In this document: in pieces, positions 52,834 to 61,432 of the stretch
Layout: each line of letters begins with the position of its first letter
Numbering within the stretch: the stretch's first letter is position 1
NCBI RefSeq assembly: GCF_000478275.1
Contig: NZ_ASJB01000097.1
Location: 123,696 to 187,695 of the forward strand
DNA from: Amycolatopsis orientalis DSM 40040 = KCTC 9412
GTDB taxonomy: Bacteria > Actinomycetota > Actinomycetes > Mycobacteriales > Pseudonocardiaceae
Length of the DNA: 64,000 bases
Reading direction: 5' to 3'
Translations under genes and position numbers: made by a program
The notes under the pieces: generated by a model
Told to the model about the DNA's origin: nothing
The model's input: the letters and a program-made list of their open reading frames with translations, nothing else
The model's database searches: none

Positions 52834-54053
52834 TTCGAGCCCTCCCCGCGGTACTTCTTCAGTTCACGGTGCGCCAGCGAACGCTTGTGCACCTCGTCCG
52901 GACCGTCGGCCAGGCGCAGCGTCCGCACCTGCGCCCACATCTCGGCGACCGGGAAGTCCTGGCTGACCCCGCCCGCGCCGAACAGCTGCACGGCCTTGTC
53001 GAGGATCCACTCGACGGTGATCGGCGTGGAGATCTTGATCGCCTGGATCTCGGTGTGCGCGCCCTGGTTCCCGACGGTGTCCATCAGCCACGCGGTCTTG
53101 AGCACCAGCAGCCGCTGCTGTTCGATCTTGACCCGCGACTCGGCGATCCAGTCCTGCACCACGCCCTGTTCGGCGATCGGCTTGCCGAAGGTCTCGCGCG
53201 AAAGCGCCCGGCGGCACATCAGTTCCAGCGCGCGTTCGGCCATCCCGATGGCGCGCATGCAGTGATGGATCCGACCGGGGCCGAGGCGGGCCTGGGCGAT
53301 GGCGAACCCGTCGCCCTCGCCGGCGATGAGGTTCTCGGCGGGCACGCGGACGTCGTCGAAGATCACCTCGGCGTGCCCGCCGTGGTCGCCGTCGGTGTAG
53401 CCGAACACGTGCATGCCGCGCTTCACGGTCATGCCGGGGGTGTCGCGGGGGACCAGGATCATGCTCTGCTGCTTGTGCGCGGGCGCGTCCGGATCGGTCT
53501 TGCCCATCACGATGAAGATCTTGCAGTTCGGGTTCATCGCGCCGGAGATGTACCACTTACGGCCGTTGATGACGTACTCGTCGCCGTCACGGCGGATGCT
53601 GGTGGCGATGTTGCGCGCGTCGGACGAGGCGACGTCGGGCTCGGTCATCGCGAAGGCGGACCGGATCTCGCCCTCCAGCAGCGGCTGGAGCCACTGCTTC
53701 CGCTGCTGTTCGGAGCCGAACATGGTGAGGACTTCCATGTTGCCGGTGTCCGGGGCGGCGCAGTTGAGCGCGGTCGGGGCGAGCCGGAGGCTGCGGCCGG
53801 TGATCTCGGCGAGCGGCGCGTACTGGAGGTTCGTCAGCCCCGCGCCGTGGTCGCCGGGGAGGAAGAAGTTCCACAGACCGCGTTTGCGGGCCTCGGCCTT
53901 CAGTTCTTCGACGATCGGCGGCTGCGACCATTCACTGTCGCGTTCGGCGAGTTGCCGTTCGAAGACGGATTCGGCGGGGTAGATGTGCGAATCCATGAAC
54001 TCGAGGAGTTTTCCCCGCAGTTCCTCGGTTTTCGCGTCGAAGGCGAAGTCCAT
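52830..54053 (-). CDS. ACAD10/11-like acyl-CoA dehydrogenase
   Basis: 407 residues. AMTEPDVASSDARNI, WYISGAMNP and especially the end LRLADGPDEVHKRSLAHREL, with ADGPDEVH in place of IYEGTNEI, mark the ACAD10/11 group. LGPGRIHHCMRAIGMAERAL is another strong marker. In animals this domain is fused to an APH kinase; here the APH gene is the immediate neighbour, two bases away. In that family a 4-phospho-acyl-CoA is processed to an enoyl-CoA. Confidence 0.87.
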   Translation of the reverse strand: MDFAFDAKTEELRGKLLEFMDSHIYPAESVFERQLAERDSEWSQPPIVEELKAEARKRGLWNFFLPGDHGAGLTNLQYAPLAEITGRSLRLAPTALNCAAPDTGNMEVLTMFGSEQQRKQWLQPLLEGEIRSAFAMTEPDVASSDARNIATSIRRDGDEYVINGRKWYISGAMNPNCKIFIVMGKTDPDAPAHKQQSMILVPRDTPGMTVKRGMHVFGYTDGDHGGHAEVIFDDVRVPAENLIAGEGDGFAIAQARLGPGRIHHCMRAIGMAERALELMCRRALSRETFGKPIAEQGVVQDWIAESRVKIEQQRLLVLKTAWLMDTVGNQGAHTEIQAIKISTPITVEWILDKAVQLFGAGGVSQDFPVAEMWAQVRTLRLADGPDEVHKRSLAHRELKKYRGEGSK

Positions 54054-54055
54054 CC

Positions 54056-55081
54056 TTATCCCTCTTCCTTGAGAGTCTCATTGCCGTGCGCGATCAACGG
54101 GACGACGCCCGCGCCGATGCCGTCGAATCCGGCGCCGACGGTCTTGCCCTGGCTGTAGCGGAGGTGGATGCCTTCCAGGATCACCGCGAGTTTGAAGAAG
54201 GCGAAGCCCACGTACCAGTTCAGCCGCGAGACATCGCGGCCCGAACGCTCGGCGTAGCGCGCGACGACCTCGTCGTTGCTCGGATATCCCGGCGCCGAAC
54301 TGGCGTTGGACACGAACTGCAGCGAGACCTTGTCTCGTTCGGCGTAGGCCACCAGCAGTGCGAGGTCGGTCAGCGGGTCGCCGAGGGTGGACATCTCCCA
54401 GTCCAGTACCGCGGTGATCCGGTCGTCGGCGTTCACCAGCACGTTGTCCAGCCGGTAGTCCCCGTGGACGATCGACGGCCTGCCCGATTCCGGCACCGAC
54501 GACGCGAGCCGGTCGTGCAGTTCGTCGACGCCGGGCAGGTCGCGGCTGCGGTTGCCGTCGAGCTGCTTCTTCCAGCGCCGCAACTGGCGGTCGAGGAAGC
54601 CCTCCGGACGGCCGAAGTCGCCCAGCCCCACCGATTCCGGCTCGACGGCGTGCAGATCGACCAGGGTGTCGACGAGCGCGTCCGCGATGGCCTTCGTCCG
54701 GGCGGGGCCGAGCACGGCCAGTTCGGTGTCCGTGCGGAAGGGCGTGCCCTCGACGAACTCCATCACGTAGAACCGCGAGCCGATGACGTCGATGTCCTCG
54801 CACAGCAGCACGGTTTCCGGCACCGGGACCGCCGTGCCGTGCAGGCCGGAGATCACCCGGAACTCGCGGCCCATGTCGTGCGCCGTCGGCAGGACATGGC
54901 CCAGCGGCGGGCGGCGGACCACCCAGCGGGACCGGCCGTCGCCCACCACGTAGGTGAGGTTGGACCGGCCCCCTTCCACGATCCGGCCGCTCAGGTCGCC
55001 CTGGACGAGGCCCGGCCGGTGCTCGTCCAGGTGGGCCTTGAGCCTGGCCAGGTCGAGGCCCGGCAGGTCGGTCTGGTTCAT
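54056..55081 (-). CDS. APH-type kinase, predicted 4-hydroxyacyl-CoA kinase
   Basis: 341 residues. Aminoglycoside-phosphotransferase fold: catalytic loop HGDYRLDN (206-213, Asp208) and metal Asp227 in LDWEMSTLGDP. Family members beside or fused to ACAD10/11 phosphorylate the 4-hydroxyl of acyl-CoAs (ACAD10/11 in animals, LvaA in the Pseudomonas levulinate pathway). Drug phosphorylation is unlikely with this context. ATG at 55081 has GGAGG before it. A perfect ACCGAC operator precedes the gene. Confidence 0.85.
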   Translation of the reverse strand: MNQTDLPGLDLARLKAHLDEHRPGLVQGDLSGRIVEGGRSNLTYVVGDGRSRWVVRRPPLGHVLPTAHDMGREFRVISGLHGTAVPVPETVLLCEDIDVIGSRFYVMEFVEGTPFRTDTELAVLGPARTKAIADALVDTLVDLHAVEPESVGLGDFGRPEGFLDRQLRRWKKQLDGNRSRDLPGVDELHDRLASSVPESGRPSIVHGDYRLDNVLVNADDRITAVLDWEMSTLGDPLTDLALLVAYAERDKVSLQFVSNASSAPGYPSNDEVVARYAERSGRDVSRLNWYVGFAFFKLAVILEGIHLRYSQGKTVGAGFDGIGAGVVPLIAHGNETLKEEG

Positions 55082-55113
55082 CGTGCCTCCAGCGTCTGAC
55101 TTTCCGGTTACAG

Positions 55114-55129
55114 TACCGACCAGTCGGTA
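55114..55129. promoter_or_regulatory. Operator, perfect TACCGAC-CA-GTCGGTA
   Basis: 7-bp arms match perfectly. It is 32 bases before the APH gene that heads a four-gene minus-strand operon. Confidence 0.7.
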
Positions 55130-55172
55130 TGTCGGGAAGTGGTGGTCCGGCCGGGTGCCGGAGGTCACTTCC

Positions 55173-55625
55173 TCAGGCGATGAGCCGGGCGACCATCTCC
55201 GCGACGCACGCCGGTTTCGGCTCGCCGTCGATCTCGATCGTCCACCGCACGACGGCCTGTTTGCCACCGGGGACGTCGGTGACCTCGACCAGTTCGGCGC
55301 CCGCGCGGATCTTCGAGCCCACCTTGACCGGCTGGGGGAACCGGACCTTGTTGAGGCCGTAGTTGATGCCCATCTTGAGCCCGTTGACCCGGTAGATCTT
55401 CCCGACGAAGCCCGAAATGAGCGACAGCGTCAGGAAACCGTGGGCGATCGGCGCCCCGAACGGGCCCTCGGCGGCCTTCTCGACGTCGACGTGGATCCAC
55501 TGGTGGTCGTCGGTGGCGTCGGCGAACAGGTTGACCCGCTCCTGGGTGAGCGTCATCCATTCGCTGTACCCGAAGTGCTCGCCGACGGCGTTCTCGAAGT
55601 CCTGCAGGGAGGCGAATTCGCGCAT
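55173..55625 (-). CDS. MaoC-type enoyl-CoA hydratase
   Basis: 150 residues, single hot-dog domain. The hydratase motif is ADATDDHQWIHVD (Asp40 and His45 as catalytic pair), with FGAPIAHGFLTLSL after it. It adds water to a trans-2-enoyl-CoA to give a 3-hydroxyacyl-CoA. It is three bases from the FabG-like gene on the same strand, so hydration and dehydrogenation are made together. Confidence 0.88.
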   Translation of the reverse strand: MREFASLQDFENAVGEHFGYSEWMTLTQERVNLFADATDDHQWIHVDVEKAAEGPFGAPIAHGFLTLSLISGFVGKIYRVNGLKMGINYGLNKVRFPQPVKVGSKIRAGAELVEVTDVPGGKQAVVRWTIEIDGEPKPACVAEMVARLIA

Positions 55626-55628
55626 GGC

Positions 55629-56390
55629 TCAGTCCTTCGGTCCGCCGGCGACGTAGATGACCTGGCCGGAGATGAATCCGGCGCCGTCGCTCACCAGGAA
55701 CGACGTGAGGTTGGCGATGTCGTCGGGGGTGCCGACGCGCTGCACCGGGATCTGCGACGCGGCCGCCGCCTTGAAGTCCTCGAACGACATGCCGAGCCGT
55801 TCGGCGGTCGCCGCGGTCATGTCGGTGGCGATGAAGCCGGGGGCGATGGCGTTCGCGGTGACGTTGAACTTGCCCAGTTCGATGGCGAGGGTCTTGGTGA
55901 AGCCCTGCATGCCCGCCTTGGCCGCGGAGTAGTTGACCTGCCCGCGGTTGCCCAGTGCCGAGGTGCTGGACAGGTTGACGATGCGGCCCCACTTCTCCTG
56001 CGTCTGGTACTTCTGCACCTCGCGGGTCATCAGGAACGAGCCCTTCAGGTGCACGCCCAGCACCGAGTCCCAGTCCTGCTCGGTCATCTTGAACAGCAGG
56101 TTGTCGCGGGTGATGCCGGCGTTGTTGATCAGCACGGTCGGCGCGCCGAGTTCCTCGGCCACCCGGGTCACCGCGGCTTCGACCTGCGCGGCGTCGACCA
56201 CGTCCAGCGCGACACCGACGGCCTTGCCGCCCTCGGCGACAATCGCTTCGGCTCCCTGCTTGACGCCCGCCTCGTCGAGGTCCAGCAGGCCGACGGCGAA
56301 TCCGTCGGAGGCGAGCCGCTTGGCCACGGCGGCGCCGATGCCACGGCCGGCACCGGTGACGATCGCTACGCGGGAGGGGTGTTCGGTCAC
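55629..56390 (-). CDS. FabG-like 3-oxoacyl reductase / 3-hydroxyacyl-CoA dehydrogenase
   Basis: 253 residues. TGAGRGIG (12-19), NNAG (89-92), Ser141/142, Tyr154 and Lys158 in YSAAKAG, and the final FISGQVIYVAGG. The pairing with MaoC suggests oxidation of 3-hydroxyacyl-CoA in the catabolic direction; reduction cannot be excluded. GTG start at 56390, with GAGGAG eight bases upstream. A CTAAGCG-type site lies 47 bases upstream. Confidence 0.88.
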   Translation of the reverse strand: MTEHPSRVAIVTGAGRGIGAAVAKRLASDGFAVGLLDLDEAGVKQGAEAIVAEGGKAVGVALDVVDAAQVEAAVTRVAEELGAPTVLINNAGITRDNLLFKMTEQDWDSVLGVHLKGSFLMTREVQKYQTQEKWGRIVNLSSTSALGNRGQVNYSAAKAGMQGFTKTLAIELGKFNVTANAIAPGFIATDMTAATAERLGMSFEDFKAAAASQIPVQRVGTPDDIANLTSFLVSDGAGFISGQVIYVAGGPKD

Positions 56391-56436
56391 GGGTGACTCC
56401 TCGTCGTCGAGTGGAAGTGCCGTCGAGTCTGCCGTA

Positions 56437-56452
56437 CTAAGCGGTTGCTTTC
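56437..56452. promoter_or_regulatory. Operator, degenerate CTAAGCG type
   Basis: CTAAGCGGTTGCTTTC keeps the first arm and the core AAGC-N4-GCTT of the 47558 site. It is upstream of the FabG/MaoC operon. Confidence 0.45.
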
Positions 56453-56599
56453 CAAGGAAACCAGGGGACGTGTCCCGCATCGGCGACGGCGTCCGTATCG
56501 CGATCGCCGAGCTGGCTGCCCCGGACGGCCTTTCCTGTGACTGGGATCACGTCACCTGGGGTTATCGGGTCAGGGCCGATCAAGGTCGCGTTCGACTGG

Positions 56600-56676
56600 C
56601 TGAAGGGGACTTTCCCCGCATCTCATGCGGCGAAGGGCGCTTTCCCCGCATGCGATGCGGGGAAAGCGCCCTTCAG
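56600..56676 (+). repeat. 77-bp composite palindromic repeat, family B copy 3
   Basis: Same layout and same 20-bp stem as the copy at 43961 (56632-56651 with 56655-56674). It differs only in the first half-unit (GGGACTTTCCCCGCATCTCAT). Confidence 0.85.
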
Positions 56677-56748
56677 CGCTGCGACGTCGTGCGGCCGACG
56701 GCGTGCCACGACCGCTGATGGCGCCCAGGCGTGCGCGGGGCCGGGCGC

Positions 56749-57384
56749 TCAGCGCCGGATGAGGCCGAGGCCGGTCGCGGTGGCGACGGCCGAGGTCCGT
56801 GAGTCGACGCCGAGCTTGGTGTAGCTGCGGGCCAGATGGGATTTCACGGTTCCCTCGGTCAGGTGCAGCCGATCGGCGATGGCCCGGTTGGACAGGCCGT
56901 CGGCGACCAGGGTGAGGACTTCGATCTCCCGCCGGGTCAGCGCGAGAGCGGGTCGGCGCATGCGGTTCATGAGGCGGTCGGCGACGGTGGGGGCGAGAGT
57001 GGTGCGCCCGGCGGCCGCGGTGCGCACGGCGGCGGCCAGATCCTCGGGAGGGGCGTCCTTGAGGAGGTAGCCGGTGGCCCCGGCTTCGATCGCGGGCAGC
57101 GTGTCGGCGTCGGTGTCGTAGGTGGTGACGATCAGGACCCGGGGCGCTCCCGGCCGGGCGGTGATCGCGGCGGTGGCCTCCGCCCCGTTCATGCCGGTGC
57201 CGAACTGCAGGTCCATCAGGACGACGTCGATGTCGCCTTCGGCGGCGCGGGCCACCGCGGCCTCGGCGGTCGCGGCCTCGGCGACGACGAGGAGACCGGG
57301 TTCGGTTTCGAGCACGGCGCGGAGCCCCGCCCGGACCACCGGGTGGTCGTCGGCGACGAGAAGACGGATCGGGGTGCCGGTCAC
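56749..57384 (-). CDS. NarL/FixJ family response regulator
   Basis: 211 residues. The receiver domain has Asp12/Asp13, phospho-acceptor Asp58 in VVLMDLQF, and the late Lys in LLKDAPPEDL. The LuxR-type HTH is at 146-205 (LTRREIEVLTLVADGLSNRA, then VKSHLARSYTKLG). It is phosphorylated by the histidine kinase whose gene it overlaps by four bases (GTGA). Its likely target is the ABC exporter operon divergent from the kinase. Confidence 0.9.
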   Translation of the reverse strand: MTGTPIRLLVADDHPVVRAGLRAVLETEPGLLVVAEAATAEAAVARAAEGDIDVVLMDLQFGTGMNGAEATAAITARPGAPRVLIVTTYDTDADTLPAIEAGATGYLLKDAPPEDLAAAVRTAAAGRTTLAPTVADRLMNRMRRPALALTRREIEVLTLVADGLSNRAIADRLHLTEGTVKSHLARSYTKLGVDSRTSAVATATGLGLIRR

Positions 57385-58589
57385 GGGCGGTCCTCGGGCT
57401 CGGCGGCGAGGGGCAAGCGGGCGGCGAGGGCGGTGCCGTGGCCGGGGGAGGACTCGATGGTGAGCGTGCCGTCGAGCGCTTGGGTCCGGCTTCGCATCGC
57501 GGCCAGTCCGAAGCCGCCGGTCTCGGGGTCCGGGGAGGATGGCCTGTCGACGTCGAAGCCGATCCCGTCGTCGACGACGTCCAAGGCGATGTGCCCGCCC
57601 AGGAAGCTCAGGGTGACGTCGACGGTGGTGGCCTCGGCGTGGCGGACGGTGTTCGCGAGCGCCGCTTGCCCGATCCGCAGCAAGGCGACCTCGTGCGCGG
57701 TCGGCAGCGGCGTGGGGTCGCCGGTGAGGTGGAAGCGCGCGGTGATCCGGTGGCGGGCGCTGGTGGTGGCGCACAGCCGTTCCAGCGCACTGGCCAAAGT
57801 GGTGTCGTCGAGGGCGGGCGGGGCGAGGGCCGCGACGAACCGGCGGGCCTCGGCGAGGTTGTCCGCCGCCGCTTGGCGTGCCTGGTCCACGTAACGACCG
57901 GCGTTCCCGGCGGTCTCGGGCAGGGTCCGTCCGGCCGCGCGCAAAAGGAGCTGGATGCTGGACAGCCCTTGCGCGAGGGTGTCGTGGATTTCGCGGGCCA
58001 GGCGTTCCCGCTCGGCCATCACCCCGGCGACGTGCTGGGCCTCGGCCAGGTCGGCGCGGGTGGCGGTGAGTTCCTCGATCAGGTGACGGCGTCGCTCGCT
58101 TTCGCGGTACAGGGCCTGGTATCCCCAGACGACGGCGACCGCGACGGCGGCCCCGAGCGCCGGGCCGATCGCGGCGGCCGGGCTGAAGAACCCTTGGTGG
58201 GCGGCGAACGCGGTGATGGCGGCGATCGCGGTCGCGATCACCGCGAGCAGCCCCGCCCGCCGGGAGAGCAGATGGAGCTGCAGGAAGTACAACGGGAAGG
58301 CGACCCAGACGCCGTCGGCGGTCAGTACCAGCAGGACGAGCCACACCGCGCCCAATACGGCCAGCCATCCCGCGGCGAGCCCGCGGGAGGCGCGCACCCG
58401 GGGCAGCAGGGGCCCGGCCGCGTACACCAGCCCGCACACCACCGCCACCGCCACGATCGCACCGGTCCGGGGCAGGCCGCCGGTGACGGCGCGCCCCACG
58501 GCGAGGACCAGCAGGGCGACGAGCAGCAGGTGCAGGCACCAGGTCAGGACCCGGCCGGTCGGCGGCAGGGCGGGAGCGGCGGTGTTCAC
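57381..58589 (-). CDS. NarL-type sensor histidine kinase
   Basis: 402 residues. About five membrane helices (roughly 15-155) with short loops, so it may sense within the membrane. HisKA_3 dimer domain with phospho-accepting His202 in AREIHDTLAQGLSSIQ, and an ATPase domain with VVDDGIGFD (G1) and GFGLAAMRSR (G2). A GTG start at 58589 is used. It is co-transcribed with the response regulator and divergent from the FtsX-like permease. Confidence 0.88.
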   Translation of the reverse strand: MNTAAPALPPTGRVLTWCLHLLLVALLVLAVGRAVTGGLPRTGAIVAVAVVCGLVYAAGPLLPRVRASRGLAAGWLAVLGAVWLVLLVLTADGVWVAFPLYFLQLHLLSRRAGLLAVIATAIAAITAFAAHQGFFSPAAAIGPALGAAVAVAVVWGYQALYRESERRRHLIEELTATRADLAEAQHVAGVMAERERLAREIHDTLAQGLSSIQLLLRAAGRTLPETAGNAGRYVDQARQAAADNLAEARRFVAALAPPALDDTTLASALERLCATTSARHRITARFHLTGDPTPLPTAHEVALLRIGQAALANTVRHAEATTVDVTLSFLGGHIALDVVDDGIGFDVDRPSSPDPETGGFGLAAMRSRTQALDGTLTIESSPGHGTALAARLPLAAEPEDRP

Positions 58590-58760
58590 GATGCGTCCAG
58601 GCTACGGAGACGGACCGGGAACCGCCTCTATCGAAAGGTGGAACCGGCGCGCCGTCCTTCGGCGTGCGAAGAGCCATCTCCGGCCGGACGCCCCGGCGCC
58701 CGGCGTCGGCGATCGTGGAGACGTACCCCATCCACCCGCCGGAAAGGACAGCCCGGAGCC

Positions 58761-59843
58761 GTGTTCGTCGCCTGGAGAGACCTGAAATTCGCCAAAGGGC
58801 GCTTCGCGCTGATGGGCACGGTCGTCGTGCTGATCACCCTGCTGGTCGGCCTGCTGTCCGGGTTGACCGCCGGACTGGGGCAGCAGAACATCTCCGCCGT
58901 CACCGGCCTGCCCGCCGACAAGATCGTCTTCGCCGCTCCCGGTGCCGGGCAAGGCCTTTCCTACGCCAACTCGGTGGTGACCGAGGAGCAGCGACGGCTG
59001 TGGGCCACAACCCCCGGTGTCACCGGCGTCGAACCGTTGGGCATCGCCACCACCAAGGCCACCGCCGGGGATCGCGGCGGCGGGGTCTCCGTCTTCGGTG
59101 TCCGGACCGGCTCGCCGCTCGCTCCGGACAGTGGTGCGATCGCCGGAGACTCGGTGGTGCTTTCGGCGTCCGCCGCCGACGACCTCGGCGTCGGGACCGG
59201 GGGAACCATCACGCTGGCGGGGCGGCCGCTCACCGTGGCCGCGGTGGCGGGTGACGCCTGGTTCAGTCATACCCCGGTGATCTGGGCCAGCCTGGCCGTC
59301 TGGGCGAAGACGGCGCCACCCACCGGCGGCGAGCCGATCGCGACCGTGCTCGCGCTGACCACCACCGCTGACGCCGCCGTCGCCGCCACCGACCAGGCCG
59401 CGGCCACGACGACGGTTTCGAAGGACGAGTCGTTGTCCGCGATCGGTTCCTACACTTCCGAAAACGGCTCCCTGCAGCTGATGCGCGGCTTCCTGTTCGC
59501 CATCTCCGCCCTGGTGATCGGCGCGTTCTTCACCGTCTGGACCATCCAGCGCAGTGGCGACATCGCCGTCCTCAAGGCACTGGGCGCCACCACGGCGGGC
59601 CTGTTGAAGGACGCGCTGGGCCAGGCCGTCGTCCTCCTTGTCGGCGGCACCCTTCTCGGCACCGGGCTGGCTGCCGGGCTCGGCGCCGTCCTCGCCGGCT
59701 CGGCCGTGCCCTTCGTGCTGACACCCGGCACGGTCCTCTTCCCCGCCGCCGTGACGATCCTGCTCGGCGCGCTGGGGGCCGGGCTGTCCGTCCGGCGCGT
59801 CACCTCCGTCGACCCGCTGACCGCCTTGGGGAGCGCACGATGA
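58761..59843 (+). CDS. FtsX/MacB-type ABC transporter permease
   Basis: 360 residues. One N-terminal helix (about 17-38), a large external domain (40-225) and three C-terminal helices (about 233-345) define the MacB/FtsX topology. AVLKALGATTAGLLKDAL, before the penultimate helix, is the coupling loop. It exports or extracts an envelope-active compound with the ATPase encoded next. The GTG start lies near GAAAGGA. The stop overlaps the ATPase start. Confidence 0.87.
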   Translation: MFVAWRDLKFAKGRFALMGTVVVLITLLVGLLSGLTAGLGQQNISAVTGLPADKIVFAAPGAGQGLSYANSVVTEEQRRLWATTPGVTGVEPLGIATTKATAGDRGGGVSVFGVRTGSPLAPDSGAIAGDSVVLSASAADDLGVGTGGTITLAGRPLTVAAVAGDAWFSHTPVIWASLAVWAKTAPPTGGEPIATVLALTTTADAAVAATDQAAATTTVSKDESLSAIGSYTSENGSLQLMRGFLFAISALVIGAFFTVWTIQRSGDIAVLKALGATTAGLLKDALGQAVVLLVGGTLLGTGLAAGLGAVLAGSAVPFVLTPGTVLFPAAVTILLGALGAGLSVRRVTSVDPLTALGSAR

Positions 59844-60556
59844 GCTTGAACCTGACCGGCATCACCCTCACCTATCCCGACGGCGACTCCCGGCTCACCG
59901 CGCTCGACGACGTCACCCTCGACGTTCCCCGCGGCAGCCTGACCGCGGTCGCCGGCCCGTCGGGTTCCGGCAAGTCCAGCCTGCTCGCCGTCGCCGCCAC
60001 CCTCATCACGCCCGACAGCGGGACCGTCACCGTCGACGGCACCGTGACCACCGGTCTGAGCCGCGGCGAACTCACCGACCTCCGCCGCCGCAAGATCGGG
60101 ATCGTCTTCCAGCAGCCCAATCTGCTGCCCTCGCTCACCGCCGCCGAACAGCTCCAGGTCATGGCCCGGATCGACGGCCGTTCACCCGCCAAGGCACGCG
60201 GCCGGGCCATGGACCTGCTCGACGCCGTGGGGCTGGCACCCCAGGCGGGCCGCCGTCCGCATCAGCTCTCCGGTGGCCAGCGACAGCGCGTGAACATCGC
60301 CCGCGCGCTGATGAACGAACCCACCGTGCTCCTGGTCGACGAGCCGACGAGCGCACTCGACCACGAACGCGGCGCCGCGGTGATCGCCCTGCTGGCCCGC
60401 CTCACCTACCAGCGCGCCACCGCGACCGTCCTGGTCACCCACGACGCCACGCATCTCACCGCCGTCGACCGGATCGCCGAAGTCCACGATGGACGGTTGG
60501 GCGCCCGCGTGGTCAGCCCGCCAGGGCTTCGGCCTGCTCGGTCACCGGTGCGGTGA
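59840..60556 (+). CDS. MacB-type ABC transporter ATPase
   Basis: 238 residues. Walker A GPSGSGKSS (39-47), Q-loop FQQPNLLPSL, signature LSGGQRQR, Walker B VLLVDEPTSALD and switch His in VTHDATHL. It powers the permease encoded just upstream. The last 44 bases overlap the convergent DUF998 gene. Confidence 0.9.
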   Translation: MSLNLTGITLTYPDGDSRLTALDDVTLDVPRGSLTAVAGPSGSGKSSLLAVAATLITPDSGTVTVDGTVTTGLSRGELTDLRRRKIGIVFQQPNLLPSLTAAEQLQVMARIDGRSPAKARGRAMDLLDAVGLAPQAGRRPHQLSGGQRQRVNIARALMNEPTVLLVDEPTSALDHERGAAVIALLARLTYQRATATVLVTHDATHLTAVDRIAEVHDGRLGARVVSPPGLRPARSPVR

Positions 60557-61196
60557 CCACGCGCGCCGGGATGAGCAGCGACGCCAGCGCGATCAGCCCG
60601 GTCAGCGCCATCGCCCGTTCGACGAGCCCCAGCGGGATCGCCTGCCACCACGGCCTGCCGCCGTTCATCGAGACCACGATCGCCCCGAGGATCACGCCGA
60701 ACCAGGCCAGCGCCGCCACCGCGAGCACCCGCGTCACCGCGCGGCGGGCGGGGGAGGAGGAGAAGACGGCCTTCGCGGCGAACCACACGGCCAGTGGCAG
60801 CGCGATGAAGGCGACGACACTGGCGATGCGGTGCACGGTGCCGCCGGTGCTCGGGCCGATCGCCCAGTTGTTCTTCGGGAACGCCACGATCACCACCAGG
60901 CTCACCGTCCAGAGCGCGCAGAAGAGCGAGGCCGCGGACAGGGCGGGAAGGTGCTTGCGGCGGATCAGCGCGCCGAAACCGATCGCCGAGCCGAACGCGA
61001 CCAGCAGGACCGCGACGTCGAAGATCCACTTGTGCTCGCTCAGCGCGTATTCGCTGATGGTGCGGCGGACCGGGCTGATGTCGCTGGTGGCGGGGAGCAC
61101 CTGCAGCAGCAGGATCAGCAGCGCTCCGCCGGCGACCGAGACCACGGCGGCCAGCAGGGCCAGCGGTGACCGGGCGGTGACCTGGGGCGTCGTCAT
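60513..61196 (-). CDS. DUF998 membrane protein
   Basis: 227 residues with about six membrane helices. The segment DISPVRRTISEYALSEHKWIF after the first helix is the recognisable DUF998 motif. Function unknown. The ATG at 61196 (MTTPQVTARS) follows a weak GGAAAGG-type site. It ends by overlapping the ABC ATPase gene. Confidence 0.8.
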   Translation of the reverse strand: MTTPQVTARSPLALLAAVVSVAGGALLILLLQVLPATSDISPVRRTISEYALSEHKWIFDVAVLLVAFGSAIGFGALIRRKHLPALSAASLFCALWTVSLVVIVAFPKNNWAIGPSTGGTVHRIASVVAFIALPLAVWFAAKAVFSSSPARRAVTRVLAVAALAWFGVILGAIVVSMNGGRPWWQAIPLGLVERAMALTGLIALASLLIPARVVTAPVTEQAEALAG

Positions 61197-61432
61197 GGTG
61201 GAAAGGTAACCACGCGATCCTGAAGGTTTTCTTAGGCCGACCTGTCGGAATCGACAGGAAAGTCCCATTCCGCGGCACGGTCGGTGGTGATCGTTCCGGC
61301 ACGGTCGGTGAGATCGTTGGGCCGAAAGGGGTGTACGCGACTTGTGGCGGGTCCCCCGGACGGGGTCTCGGGTCTAGGGTCTCGCTACCGGTGACCTCAC
61401 CCGGTCACCGGACTGTCCAAGGAGGTCAGTCT

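Noticed and set aside
54056..55081. Aminoglycoside resistance gene
   Set aside because: The APH fold is shared, but co-transcription with an ACAD10/11-like gene and the catabolic context point to acyl-CoA phosphorylation.
56749..58731. A 660-codon minus-strand frame covering kinase and regulator
   Set aside because: The N-terminal part is Arg/Pro-rich shadow of the kinase gene; the response regulator starts at GTG 57384 and the kinase is in another frame.
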